Shown: positions 1-6,861, counted from the first letter of the stretch. The stretch: 9,223 nt of DNA from CAYFJO01 sp964343305 (GCA_964343305.1 CAYFJO010000432.1:1-9223), one strand, 5' to 3'. Notes: generated by a model from the letters alone, not told the origin. Numbers and translations are program-made.

Positions 1-650
1 TCAAAGTGCCGCTTCATTGCGGCGAGCTTCTTTGATTCAACTTCGCGATCCAAATTCGGGCTGGTCAAAAACGGGAAATGAAATTGCATGTGCCATGTGA
101 CACGGCGCGTCCAATCGTGGCGTTTCATCAATTCGACAACTCCCACAACGTCAAATTCCGAGACCGTCGGCAGAAAAATGTGGTCATGCGGCTGAGGCGG
201 ATGTCTTTCGAAGAGGTCTTCGCACGCCCTAACAAATCGATTTACCCAAATCTTGGCAACGCCCCCGTATATCCAACGGCAGGCCCTGGTGAGATAGTTA
301 CCGCAGCGAACATCTGGCCGAAACGGGTCCATAGGATGGCGATTCAGTAGGCCTAACAGCCGCAGAATGAATGGAGAATTGTACGTGAAGTATTGAAAAT
401 CGACGGCAAAGAAACTGTAAGTCGTGAACGGAAATACCGAATGGACGTGCCAATTCGGTGGTACTAAGTCGCGATTTGGAAACTGCATGTGCGTCGCAAG
501 GATGGGCTGGTACCCGCAACGTTCCACTTGCTCGAGAATCGCCTTTGCGTACGTGAGGTGGTGGTCACCGATTTTAAAGATGGAGTGATCGATGACAAAG
601 AATTGAGGGACATGGTGTTTCGAATGTTGCTCGCTAGACTCGATCATCAT
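1..650 (-). CDS. Glycosyltransferase-like protein, N-terminal part (runs off left edge)
   Basis: An open reading frame on the minus strand continues past the left end of the window without a stop, so only about 216 N-terminal residues are visible. The protein starts with a hydrophilic leader, then FFVIDHSIFKIGDHH (about residues 17-31) and an 'AKAILEQVERCGYQPILATH' segment. This is the first beta-alpha-beta unit of a GT-B (Rossmann-like) glycosyltransferase. A later 'IFLPTVSEFDVVGVVELM' and 'WHMQFHFPF' resemble the second half of the N-terminal domain of planctomycete exopolysaccharide glycosyltransferases. The donor-binding C-terminal domain would lie outside the window. The start is uncertain: ATG at 648-650 or 645-647 has no clear ribosome site, and the frame stays open up to 752 with possible GTG starts (for example 749). 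The family assignment comes from the sequence pattern; donor and acceptor are unknown. Expected location is cytoplasmic or membrane-associated, in surface polysaccharide synthesis. Confidence 0.6.
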   Translation of the reverse strand, partial: MMIESSEQHSKHHVPQFFVIDHSIFKIGDHHLTYAKAILEQVERCGYQPILATHMQFPNRDLVPPNWHVHSVFPFTTYSFFAVDFQYFTYNSPFILRLLGLLNRHPMDPFRPDVRCGNYLTRACRWIYGGVAKIWVNRFVRACEDLFERHPPQPHDHIFLPTVSEFDVVGVVELMKRHDWTRRVTWHMQFHFPFLTSPNLDREVESKKLAAMKRHF

Positions 651-1152
651 GCACTGCCGATTGATTTGAATGCCCAGATCTTCTGTCCCGTTGGCCACTT
701 GAAGTGATACAATGTGATGTACTGCGAATGCGGCAGCAACACGCGACACTTGTTAGATCGGCATTTTGAGGCCACGCCCTTAATGCATGCGTGCGTGCCC
801 GGTTGCCAACAATATGGATCGTCTCAAGTGTTTTTTCGAAAGCTTGCCCCCACCGCTTCTGCACGCTGGTCGACGGGATTTTGACGGAGAAACTCAGCCA
901 GTTCATACTCGGCCTCGCGCGTTATGGTAAACTCGTACAGTTCATATTTGACGTTCCGCTTGAAGATGGGCCAACGCGAGCATTGGAACGCCTACCAGTT
1001 AATTGATTAGCATTTACGCAGATTCACGGAGCCGGTCGCTGCTCAAGAACTGCTGATTAGCGCCACGCCAGCTTCGACCTGGAAGTCAAAGTTAAATCGA
1101 GTTGGTTTTGAAAAGTCCTCTCAGTCATATCACAATAAAGTGGAGACAGACC
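651..1152. other. Gene-poor stretch between divergent genes
   Basis: This stretch separates the minus-strand glycosyltransferase-like gene from the plus-strand GH32-like gene. Besides the 55-codon tail at 824-991 and the possible upstream extension of the glycosyltransferase frame to 752, I see no gene, RNA or strong repeat. Promoters for both flanking genes should lie here, but I found no convincing -35/-10 pair. The plus-strand open frames in it are short and lack protein-like features. Confidence 0.5.
824..991 (-). pseudogene. C-terminal remnant of an unidentified protein
   Basis: This minus-strand frame is open from just after a TAG at 992-994 to a TGA at 824-826. It encodes 55 residues with a convincingly protein-like composition, including 'WPIFKRNVKYELYEF' and 'REAEYELAEFLRQNP' (an amphipathic, Glu-rich helix). 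It has no ATG and no start signal near its beginning, and the sequence upstream (995-1100) holds stops in the same frame. It therefore looks like the tail of a gene whose front was deleted or decayed. It lies just upstream of, and in the same direction as, the glycosyltransferase-like gene, so it may once have been the preceding gene of a polysaccharide operon. I do not recognise the family. It could also be a chance open frame. Confidence 0.3.
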
Positions 1153-3249
1153 ATGTTGTCAAAACACATCGCCGCAGGCGCGGTGCTGGTCGTTTGGGGC
1201 GCAGGCTTTGCTCCCCTCATCTCGGTAGGCAAGGCGCAGACTTCGAAAACGGACAAGACACTCGTGTCCTGGGTCGCCCTGACGAACAAGGACCATCGAG
1301 CGGGCAGCGTTTTGACGATACAGCTTGGCGATCGCTTCGACGGGATCGTTTTCGCGGAGAGGGCCGCGAACAAATGGATGGCCGGCAGCAATTTCTTTCG
1401 TAGAACGCAGAAATCCCCTGACCAGAACACCGCCGAGACGGCGGACAGCAAGACCATTGTGCAGATGGCGATCGTCTACAGAGACGATGGGATACAGATG
1501 TACCGAAACGGCGAGCTGTACGCCGCCTACTCGGCCAAGAATATCGACTTGCTTAGCAGCAATGAGAATATTGCAGTGTTTGGCTTAAGACATGTCGGGG
1601 GAGACGGCAGCATCTCTGGACTGATTGACGACGCGCGAATTTACGACAAAGCCTTGACCGCCGAGCAACTAAAGTCGCTCCAGCCGAACAAGGAATCGGT
1701 GATCGAGCCTTATGCCTGGTGGGATTTCGAGGGGGACAAGGTCAAGGATCGCGCGGGCCGGTTCATTCACAGCCGCATCGAGGGCGGGGCGAAGCTTGAC
1801 AACGGGAAACTTGTTCTCGGAAAAGACTCGGTGCTGATCGCCGCCGTGACCGAGGCCGGATCCAAAATCGCCACTGGGCGGCGCGGCTCGCTTGTGGCGG
1901 TGGGGCCTTATGTCGAGGAAACGCCGGCCATGCCGCAGCAGGTGCCCAAGCACTGGCTCACATACCATCTTGCCCATCCAGGGCCGGGGGTGGGGTTCCC
2001 AGGCGACCCCAACTGCGCCTTCTTCTATAAGGGCCGTTATCACCTGCACTACATTTACAAGCACAGGCACGGCTTCGCCTTTGCCCACGTCTCGAGTACG
2101 GACATGGTGCGCTGGAAGTGGCACCCGACTGTGCTGGTTGGGCCGAAAACGGGTCACGGCATGTTCAGCGGCACGGGTTTCTTCACCAAGGAAGGTAAGC
2201 CGGCGATTATCTACCACGGTCAGGGCTCCGGCAGGAATCATCTGGCCTTTGCGCTGGACGATAACCTGGATGAGTGGACCAAGCCCGTGGCGGTGATGCC
2301 CAAGACCGAATCCGGCCAAGAGCCCAAGATGCGCCATTGGGACCCCGACTGCTGGTTGAATGGCGAGACCTATTACGCGATTTCGGGTGGCAAAGGCGCC
2401 ACCCTGATCAAGTCTTCCGATCTCAAGACATGGAAATACCTGGGCTTGTTGCTGCACGATGACATGCCGAAAATCGGTGTGGACAAAGGCGAGGACATCT
2501 CTTGTGCCAATATGTTCAAGATTGGCGATAAGTGGATGTTGCTGTGCATCAGTCACAGACTGGGGTGCCGTTATTACCTCGGTGACTTCAAGGACGAAAA
2601 GTATCTGCCCGAGTTCCACGCCATGATGAACTGGAACAAATGGGATTGCTTCGCTCCCGAGTCTTTGCTGACGTCCGATGGCCGTCGTATCATGTGGGCC
2701 TGGTGCAGACTGGATGGCGCCCAGACTGGCATCCAGTCGCTGCCGCGGGAACTGAGCCTGCCCGAGGACGGCGTGTTGCGGATCAAACCCCTGCGCGAAC
2801 TCGAGTCGCTTCGTTACGACCAGAAAAGTGCTGGCGGAATAACCGTCAAGAGTGGCGGCATCCATGTGCTCCAAGGCATTGCCGGCGACACCGTTGAACT
2901 GAGCGTGACCCTCAAGCCCACCAGCGCTAGTGCGTATGGCGTGGCGGTCTTCTGTGACAAGGACGGCCGGGGTTTTCCCGTGACCATCCAGACGGAGCGC
3001 AAGGTTCTAACCATGGGCAAGATCGCCCCTCCCTTTGAACTGGCCGAAGGAGAACCCCTCAATCTTCGCATCTTTCTCGACAAGAACATGGTCGAAGTCT
3101 TCGTCAACGACCGTCAGGCCGCTGTCTACATGAGCGAACATGATAGTGCACATGTCGGCATCCGCCTCTTCAGTGATGGAGGGGAGATTGAAGCGGATAT
3201 CAAAGCCTGGAAGATGAAGTCGATTTACACAGAGGCTGCGTTGCACTGA
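1153..3249 (+). CDS. Exported GH32-like glycosidase with LamG-like N-terminal domain
   Basis: A 698-residue protein. The ATG at 1153 is chosen because GGAGA (1142-1146) lies 6 nt upstream and a signal peptide follows directly (hydrophobic core AAGAVLVVWGAGFAPLI, likely cut after SVGKAQ). An upstream TTG at 1102 would bury the signal. Residues about 30-175 form a LamG/concanavalin-like sandwich ending in 'IDDARIYDKALTAEQL'. Residues about 265-560 form a GH32 five-bladed propeller: 'GDPNCAFFYKGRYHLHYIY' (D285, expected nucleophile), 'STDMVRWKW', 'MFSGTGFF', 'HWDPDCW' (D397, the RDP-motif aspartate) and 'GEDISCANMF' (E447, likely acid/base). A GH32 C-terminal sandwich follows with 'LRIFLDKNMVEVFVN'. 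Family knowledge: GH32 enzymes release fructose from sucrose, inulin or levan by a retaining mechanism. The substrate here is unproven, since the WMNDPNG and EC motifs are altered. It probably acts outside the cytoplasm. Confidence 0.85.
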   Translation: MLSKHIAAGAVLVVWGAGFAPLISVGKAQTSKTDKTLVSWVALTNKDHRAGSVLTIQLGDRFDGIVFAERAANKWMAGSNFFRRTQKSPDQNTAETADSKTIVQMAIVYRDDGIQMYRNGELYAAYSAKNIDLLSSNENIAVFGLRHVGGDGSISGLIDDARIYDKALTAEQLKSLQPNKESVIEPYAWWDFEGDKVKDRAGRFIHSRIEGGAKLDNGKLVLGKDSVLIAAVTEAGSKIATGRRGSLVAVGPYVEETPAMPQQVPKHWLTYHLAHPGPGVGFPGDPNCAFFYKGRYHLHYIYKHRHGFAFAHVSSTDMVRWKWHPTVLVGPKTGHGMFSGTGFFTKEGKPAIIYHGQGSGRNHLAFALDDNLDEWTKPVAVMPKTESGQEPKMRHWDPDCWLNGETYYAISGGKGATLIKSSDLKTWKYLGLLLHDDMPKIGVDKGEDISCANMFKIGDKWMLLCISHRLGCRYYLGDFKDEKYLPEFHAMMNWNKWDCFAPESLLTSDGRRIMWAWCRLDGAQTGIQSLPRELSLPEDGVLRIKPLRELESLRYDQKSAGGITVKSGGIHVLQGIAGDTVELSVTLKPTSASAYGVAVFCDKDGRGFPVTIQTERKVLTMGKIAPPFELAEGEPLNLRIFLDKNMVEVFVNDRQAAVYMSEHDSAHVGIRLFSDGGEIEADIKAWKMKSIYTEAALH

Positions 3250-3256
3250 GCCATTA

Positions 3257-3285
3257 GGCTCGTACAGCAATCGGGCTGCCGAGCC
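3257..3285 (+). terminator. Hairpin after the GH32-like gene
   Basis: An interrupted stem begins 8 nt after the GH32-like stop codon. GGCTCG (3257-3262) pairs with CGAGCC (3280-3285), and an inner CAGC (3265-3268) pairs with GCTG (3275-3278) around a 6-nt loop. No T-run follows, so it is not a classic intrinsic terminator. It may slow transcription or protect the 3' end of the transcript. Confidence 0.45.
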
Positions 3286-3369
3286 TTGCAGGGATGGACT
3301 CTGGCTACCACAATATAAGTGTCGTGTTGAGTAAATGAACAATAACGGGCTGAATTCAGGAGATCTCAG

Positions 3370-3846
3370 ATGTTAAAACGTCATGCTGTTGTCGGCGCGC
3401 TAGGTGTTACACTGCTGGGCCTCTCTTCGCTGGGAGGTGCTCAAAAGAAAGATAAGCAAGAAATCAAGCTTGATGGCATCAAGTGCTTGTTCTGCAAGAT
3501 GGACGTAAGCAAAGATGCTTTTGTTGAATACAAGGGGGCGCGCGTCTTCTTTGGGTGTGCCGGTTGTCCTGAAGCGTTCAAAGAGAACAAGAAGAAGTTC
3601 GCGACCAAGGCAAACGCCCAACTAGTCGCCACCAAACAGGCACGCCAAAAGGCCTGCCCAGTAAGTGGTAAGCCACACAAGGATGAGTTCAAGCTTACCT
3701 TGGGCAAAGCCGAAGTGGCTTTCTGCTGCCCCAACTGCAAGGAGGCTACGGCGAAGTTGGAAAGTGATGCGCAGCAGGAGAAGCTCTTCAGCGAAGCTGC
3801 ATTTAAGACAGCATTCCTAGTTCCCAAGAGGAAGAAGAAAGAGTGA
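3370..3846 (+). CDS. Exported two-domain Cys-rich (TRASH/YHS-like) metal-binding protein
   Basis: A 158-residue protein. The start is supported by AGGAG (3358-3362) 7 nt before the ATG. Residues 1-25 are a signal peptide (VVGALGVTLLGLSSLGGAQ). The first unit, about residues 36-77, is 'CLFCKMDV' (C39, C42) followed by 'VFFGCAGCPEAF' (C63, C66), the layout of the TRASH/YHS metal-binding fold. The second, about residues 94-135, is 'ACPVSGKP' (C96) followed by 'FCCPNCKEA' (C119, C120, C123), so the second cysteine of its first pair is missing and an extra one stands beside C119. The protein ends in a basic KRKKKE tail. Proteins of this type are thought to bind heavy metals such as copper or zinc; the metal and partners here are not shown. 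It is likely periplasmic. It appears to be a separate unit from the GH32-like gene upstream (120-nt gap containing a hairpin). Confidence 0.7.
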   Translation: MLKRHAVVGALGVTLLGLSSLGGAQKKDKQEIKLDGIKCLFCKMDVSKDAFVEYKGARVFFGCAGCPEAFKENKKKFATKANAQLVATKQARQKACPVSGKPHKDEFKLTLGKAEVAFCCPNCKEATAKLESDAQQEKLFSEAAFKTAFLVPKRKKKE

Positions 3847-3878
3847 CTGTTAGCCACGCGCCTAACTCCGGCGAACAG
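3847..3878 (+). terminator. Possible terminator hairpin after the Cys-rich protein gene
   Basis: Starting at the base after the stop codon, CTGTTAGCC (3847-3855) pairs with GGCGAACAG (3870-3878) over 9 positions with one A-G mismatch and a 14-nt loop. The sequence after it is pyrimidine-rich (CTCCCTTACTTCTG) but has no true T-run. Function as a terminator is inferred. Confidence 0.4.
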
Positions 3879-4027
3879 CTCCCTTACTTCTGTTGAAAGA
3901 TCCCACCTTCTCGCCAACCGATATCGAGATTGGCATCAGTCAACCGCCCCTGACCGATGCAGGCTCCGACCCCATCTGTGAGGTCGCATCAGAGACTGGC
4001 TGGGATCAAAACTCCCGTCAGTTGGCA

Positions 4028-4234
4028 TCACTCGGCCAGGAACAAAGTCCCGCAGTCCATCGCGTGACGAACCTCAGATTTTGACTGAACCGCAACCTGA
4101 CGAAGCTGGTCAAGCTGGCGTTGGTAAATGTCGCCAACTTCAAGCTGCGACCAGACCACAGCCTGTTCTTCGTTGGAACCCTCGCGGAATTCCGTGTTGC
4201 CAACCTTTGTCTGCGGACGATTCGTAGCTTCCAT
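4028..4234 (-). CDS. Possible small hypothetical protein (68 aa)
   Basis: A minus-strand ATG at 4234 is preceded by GGGGAG (CTCCCC at 4244-4249 on the plus strand) with 9 nt spacing, a good ribosome site. The 68-residue product is hydrophilic and mixed-charge, with a Gln-rich 'DIYQRQLDQLRQVAVQSKSEV' type segment of helical character and a 'CGTLFLAE' end. No signal peptide, membrane segment or known motif is visible. It lies downstream of the broken DUF1080 fragment in the same direction, in a region that otherwise looks decayed, so it could be part of an eroded gene or a chance frame. The ribosome site is the main argument for it. Confidence 0.25.
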   Translation of the reverse strand: MEATNRPQTKVGNTEFREGSNEEQAVVWSQLEVGDIYQRQLDQLRQVAVQSKSEVRHAMDCGTLFLAE

Positions 4235-4267
4235 CGGTATGATCTCCCCAAGACGTGAGTAGTGGTC

Positions 4268-4287
4268 GCCTCCAGCTTGCCGGAGGC
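4268..4287 (-). repeat. Short GC-rich hairpin
   Basis: GCCTCC (4268-4273) and GGAGGC (4282-4287) form a 6-bp stem around an 8-nt loop that can itself pair by two more bases. On the minus strand it lies between the end of the DUF1080 fragment and the possible small ORF, where it could be an old terminator. No T-run follows. Confidence 0.25.
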
Positions 4288-4327
4288 CTGTAATAGCCAT
4301 CGGCACAATTCCCCTGACAATTGAAGT

Positions 4328-4441
4328 CTAGCTCACTTTTGGCAGGTTGCGAACGATAATCTCGTCGCCCTTGCACACGATCTCCATCTTGTTCCATTGG
4401 CCAATTGGTTTCTCGGAATCATCCGTTAGATTGAGGTGACG
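4328..4441 (-). pseudogene. Broken fragment of a DUF1080 / 3-keto-disaccharide hydrolase domain
   Basis: The minus-strand translation reads TDDSEKPIGQWNKMEIV followed by CKGDEIIV, very close to the family core 'SEKPxGEWNxMEIxCxGDxIxVxVNG' of the DUF1080 domain (3-keto-disaccharide hydrolase, a concanavalin-like fold common in planctomycetes). After 'EIIV' the match stops: the frame reads RNLPKVS and ends at a TAG (4328-4330), where the family continues with VNGxxVNxA and a final strand. Upstream of about 4430 no family similarity is visible. Only some 30 codons of a domain that is normally about 180-200 residues survive, so this is a gene relic. It lies head-to-head with the sialidase-like gene. 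Confidence 0.6.
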
Positions 4442-4618
4442 GAACCTTTTTTGCGATCCCCGTTGAACTTGTTTGTTCGGTTGGGAGCCGGTTGGCGCCT
4501 GAGCGAAATAGTTTCTGTTAGGATGAACAACGCCAGAGCTGTACTCGCAGGCACTCGGCGTAACGCGCCAATCCACAAGGCGTGCGAGCACGGCAACCTA
4601 CTTGAGAGGAATGAGAAC

Positions 4619-5722
4619 ATGTGCCGACAGCAATTCCAATCTCTGTGTGGAGGGCTGCTCTGCTTGACCACGTGCTGTATTGTGCAAGCCGAGGACGCGC
4701 CGCAACCGAAAGGGCTGAAGCGATCACTAGTCGTTTCGGGACAGGGTTACTTTCCTGTAGCGCTGCGATTGAAGGACGACCGCATCGCCGTCGTGCTGCG
4801 CGGCGGAGCGGGACATCTAGGCATTAACGGACGGCTCGACATGGTGTTTTCCGCGGACGAAGGCCAGACCTGGTCCAAGCCCGTCGTGGTTAACGATTCT
4901 CCCGTGGACGACCGCAACCCGGCTTTCGGTCAGGCGGCCAATGGAGATCTCGTTGTGGGTTTTTGGCGTACGGCCACCTACGACGAAAACGGGCGTTACA
5001 ACCCTAAGTTGGATAAACCTCGCAACACCTGGGTCACACGATCTTCCGATGGCGGCGAGAATTGGTCGAGAGCCACTCCGTTGGATGTCGCCGACATCGG
5101 CTGGGGAAGTCCCTTTGGTAAAATGCTCACCTTGCCGGACGGTACGATGTTGATGGCTATTTACGGCGGTCCCGTACAACCCGACGGCAAGAAAACCACC
5201 AAGCGTGAAGACCACAGTTACATCTATCACTCGACTGATCACGGCAAAACCTGGTGCCGCAGTGGGGAGTGTTCCGGCAAGATGCAACTCAACGAGACGT
5301 CATTGCTGGTACTGCCATCCGGGAAGTTGCTGGCCGCCATGCGCGCCCGCGCTGGTGGCATCTGGCTTGGCGAAAGTAGCGACGGCGGCAAGTCGTGGAG
5401 CGAACCCACACGGATCACGCCGACCAACGTCCACCCTGCCGACCTGGCACTGCTTCCCGATGGACGCGTGCTGATGACGACGGGCTATCGCGTGGGACCG
5501 TTTGGAGTACGCGGCCTGATCAGCGACGCAAAAGGAGAGTTCGACTGGAACCGTCGCTTCCTGTTGGTCAACGACGGTATCGGCGGAGACTGTGGGTATC
5601 CCAGCAGCGTGATTCTCAAGAACGGTCGTGTGCTGACGCTGTACTACGCCAACGGAGTCAAAGACAACCGCGTCTGGCGCGTTCACTGCGGAGCGTTGAT
5701 CTACACTCCGCCCGCGAGCTAG
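4619..5722 (+). CDS. Exported sialidase-like (Asp-box) beta-propeller protein
   Basis: A 367-residue protein. The ATG at 4619 is chosen over earlier in-frame starts because GAGAGGA (4604-4610) lies 8 nt upstream and a signal peptide follows (LCGGLLCLTTCCIVQA, likely cut before ED). Four Asp boxes of the S-x-D-x-G-x-x-W type mark a six-bladed propeller: SADEGQTW (78-85), SSDGGENW (142-149), STDHGKTW (205-212) and SSDGGKSW (253-260). 'LNETSLLVLPSGKLLAAMRAR' and 'GYPSSVILKNGRVLTLYY' match conserved blades of exo-alpha-sialidase-like proteins and may carry active-site Glu, Arg and Tyr residues. Many planctomycete proteins of this type act on glycans other than sialic acid, or their substrate is unknown, so the name describes the fold rather than a proven activity. 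It is likely periplasmic or secreted. The gene stands alone; no hairpin follows the stop. Confidence 0.85.
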   Translation: MCRQQFQSLCGGLLCLTTCCIVQAEDAPQPKGLKRSLVVSGQGYFPVALRLKDDRIAVVLRGGAGHLGINGRLDMVFSADEGQTWSKPVVVNDSPVDDRNPAFGQAANGDLVVGFWRTATYDENGRYNPKLDKPRNTWVTRSSDGGENWSRATPLDVADIGWGSPFGKMLTLPDGTMLMAIYGGPVQPDGKKTTKREDHSYIYHSTDHGKTWCRSGECSGKMQLNETSLLVLPSGKLLAAMRARAGGIWLGESSDGGKSWSEPTRITPTNVHPADLALLPDGRVLMTTGYRVGPFGVRGLISDAKGEFDWNRRFLLVNDGIGGDCGYPSSVILKNGRVLTLYYANGVKDNRVWRVHCGALIYTPPAS

Positions 5723-5803
5723 AAGCAGTTTGAAGATCAGATTACTGTTGAAGTTACCTTGCGAGACCACCCCGGTACACGTGCCAAACTTCGAGAAATG
5801 TAG
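5723..5803 (+). other. Open in-frame extension after the sialidase-like stop
   Basis: Directly after the TAG at 5720-5722, the same frame continues for 26 sense codons (including EDQITVEVTLRDHPGTRAKL) to a second TAG at 5801-5803. The stretch looks like real protein sequence. It could be a former C-terminus cut off by a nonsense mutation, the tail of a lost gene, or chance. No start codon or ribosome site marks it as a gene of its own. Confidence 0.25.
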
Positions 5804-5947
5804 GACGGATTGCCGTGGGCAGGATTCCTCTTGATTATCGGATCAAGTAAAACTTTTGCACCAAAGTGCGGCGGAGAATTGCAAACTGCGTTAACATGTT
5901 TGTTACCCCCCGAATTTGGCTTTGCACTTGTCGTGATTGGATTCCAA

Positions 5948-6298
5948 ATGGCAAGCACTGTTGAACCAAATCGCCCTCCCATCACCGAGTCAGCTTGGTT
6001 TTGGCTCTACCTGTTCGCAACCTTTGGCCTCGCTCTGCTGGTCATCATGAGTCCAAAGTTCAATTCGCGGCAGGCTCAGATCGAACGTCAGGCACAAGGC
6101 CGCAGCCGAGCCATTCAAAGTCAAATGGGGCATCAGCCTTCGACCGAAATGTCGACGGCGGACAACACGATTGTGACTCTAAGACCGTTGTTCTGGATCC
6201 TAGGCATCGCACTCGTTATCGGCTGGACGACGTTGTGGTGGAATCGTTTTCGCGGGCAGTCAATCCAACCGGCCAACGAGAAAGGAACCATTCCATGA
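5948..6298 (+). CDS. Small two-helix membrane protein
   Basis: A 116-residue protein starting at ATG 5948; the frame is open further upstream to 5810, but that part does not look coding. Helix 1 (about residues 15-35, SAWFWLYLFATFGLALLVIMS) and helix 2 (about 79-98, RPLFWILGIALVIGWTTLWW) flank a basic, Gln-rich loop with 'SRQAQIERQAQGRSRA'. The ribosome site is weak (GATTGG). Its stop TGA overlaps the ATG of the next gene (ATGA at 6295-6298), so the two are almost certainly co-translated. Similar small proteins with a 'RQAQIERxxQGR' loop occur in planctomycetes without known function. I do not assign one here. Confidence 0.65.
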   Translation: MASTVEPNRPPITESAWFWLYLFATFGLALLVIMSPKFNSRQAQIERQAQGRSRAIQSQMGHQPSTEMSTADNTIVTLRPLFWILGIALVIGWTTLWWNRFRGQSIQPANEKGTIP

Positions 6299-6861
6299 CC
6301 GAACTAATGGAACAACCGTTTTTGATCGTCGGCATGGGCGTTGTCGCCACGGCGATTTGCATCTGTGGACTGGTCAAGACTGGCAAGCCGACGCTGCTTT
6401 ACGCGGCGATCGCGACCGGGCTATTGTTTGGCTGCTTGCTGTTGGCGGAACGTCTCGTCAAAACCGACAAGGAGCAAATCGAAATCATCCTGCGAGATAT
6501 CGCTGGACACGTTGAAAACAACGACGTTGACGGAGTGGTTCAACACATTCACACGCGGGCCGGGAATATCCGAACTCGCGCGAGCAACGAAATGCCGCGC
6601 TATCGATTCGATTTGGCCCGAATTACGAAGATTCGCGAAGTGGAGGTTGATTCGAATCGGCCAGCCAACAAAGCGAAGGCCGAGTTTACGGTGCGTTTGC
6701 AAGGCAGCGTTGTGGGTACTTCTTCGAACGGGACGGTAATCCGGATTATCGAATTGGACCTTCAGAAAGAGGACGACCGGTGGAAGGTGAAAGACTACAC
6801 GCACTACCCGTTTTCGGTGGGTGGCGAAAAGAAACCAGACCTATGGTCGAACGTGCGTTGA
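6295..6861 (+). CDS. Membrane-anchored protein with possible NTF2-like soluble domain
   Basis: A 188-residue protein. ATG 6295 overlaps the previous stop as ATGA; AAAGGA (6281-6286) lies 8 nt upstream. Two hydrophobic segments (about residues 8-26 and 34-52) are followed by a soluble domain of about 130 residues. That domain opens with a helix 'DKEQIEIILRDIAGHVENND' and continues with strands containing 'AEFTVRLQGSVVG', 'VIRIIELDLQKEDDRWKVKDY', the helix-then-curved-sheet pattern of NTF2/SnoaL-like or DUF4878-like folds. No catalytic residues are evident. Coupling to the upstream small membrane protein suggests that the two act together in the membrane. Function unknown; the fold call is inference. 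Confidence 0.7.
   Translation: MTELMEQPFLIVGMGVVATAICICGLVKTGKPTLLYAAIATGLLFGCLLLAERLVKTDKEQIEIILRDIAGHVENNDVDGVVQHIHTRAGNIRTRASNEMPRYRFDLARITKIREVEVDSNRPANKAKAEFTVRLQGSVVGTSSNGTVIRIIELDLQKEDDRWKVKDYTHYPFSVGGEKKPDLWSNVR

Larger units (their letters stand above)
3879..4618. other. Gene-poor stretch with decayed coding traces
   Basis: This stretch lies before the sialidase-like gene and holds no intact, recognisable gene. It contains a broken DUF1080 fragment (4328-4441, minus), a possible small ORF (4028-4234, minus) and a hairpin at 4268-4287. The nonamer TTGGCATCA occurs directly at about 3933 and 4021. The sialidase frame stays open upstream to 4436, but that part lacks a signal peptide or protein-like features and I regard it as non-coding. 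Confidence 0.5.

Noticed and set aside
78..350. A plus-strand open frame of 90 codons
   Set aside because: It is antisense to the convincing glycosyltransferase-like frame and shows no protein-like features.
634..906. A minus-strand open frame of 90 codons
   Set aside because: It overlaps the glycosyltransferase start and the 824-991 tail in another frame; its Arg/Ser/Cys-rich sequence looks random.
1669..2874. A 401-codon open frame on the minus strand
   Set aside because: It lies entirely inside the GH32-like gene, has no start signal or recognisable domain, and is explained by the codon bias of the plus-strand gene.
3286..3319. Possible promoter TTGCAG...TATAAG before the Cys-rich protein gene
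   Set aside because: The spacing is 22 bp, too long for a normal sigma-70 promoter, and other pairings are no better.
3933..4029. Direct repeat TTGGCATCA and an imperfect stem around 3955-3990
   Set aside because: The repeat is only 9 bp and the stem is interrupted; neither stands out from chance.
4817..5287. A minus-strand open frame of 156 codons
   Set aside because: It is a shadow of the sialidase-like gene, without start signal or known motif.
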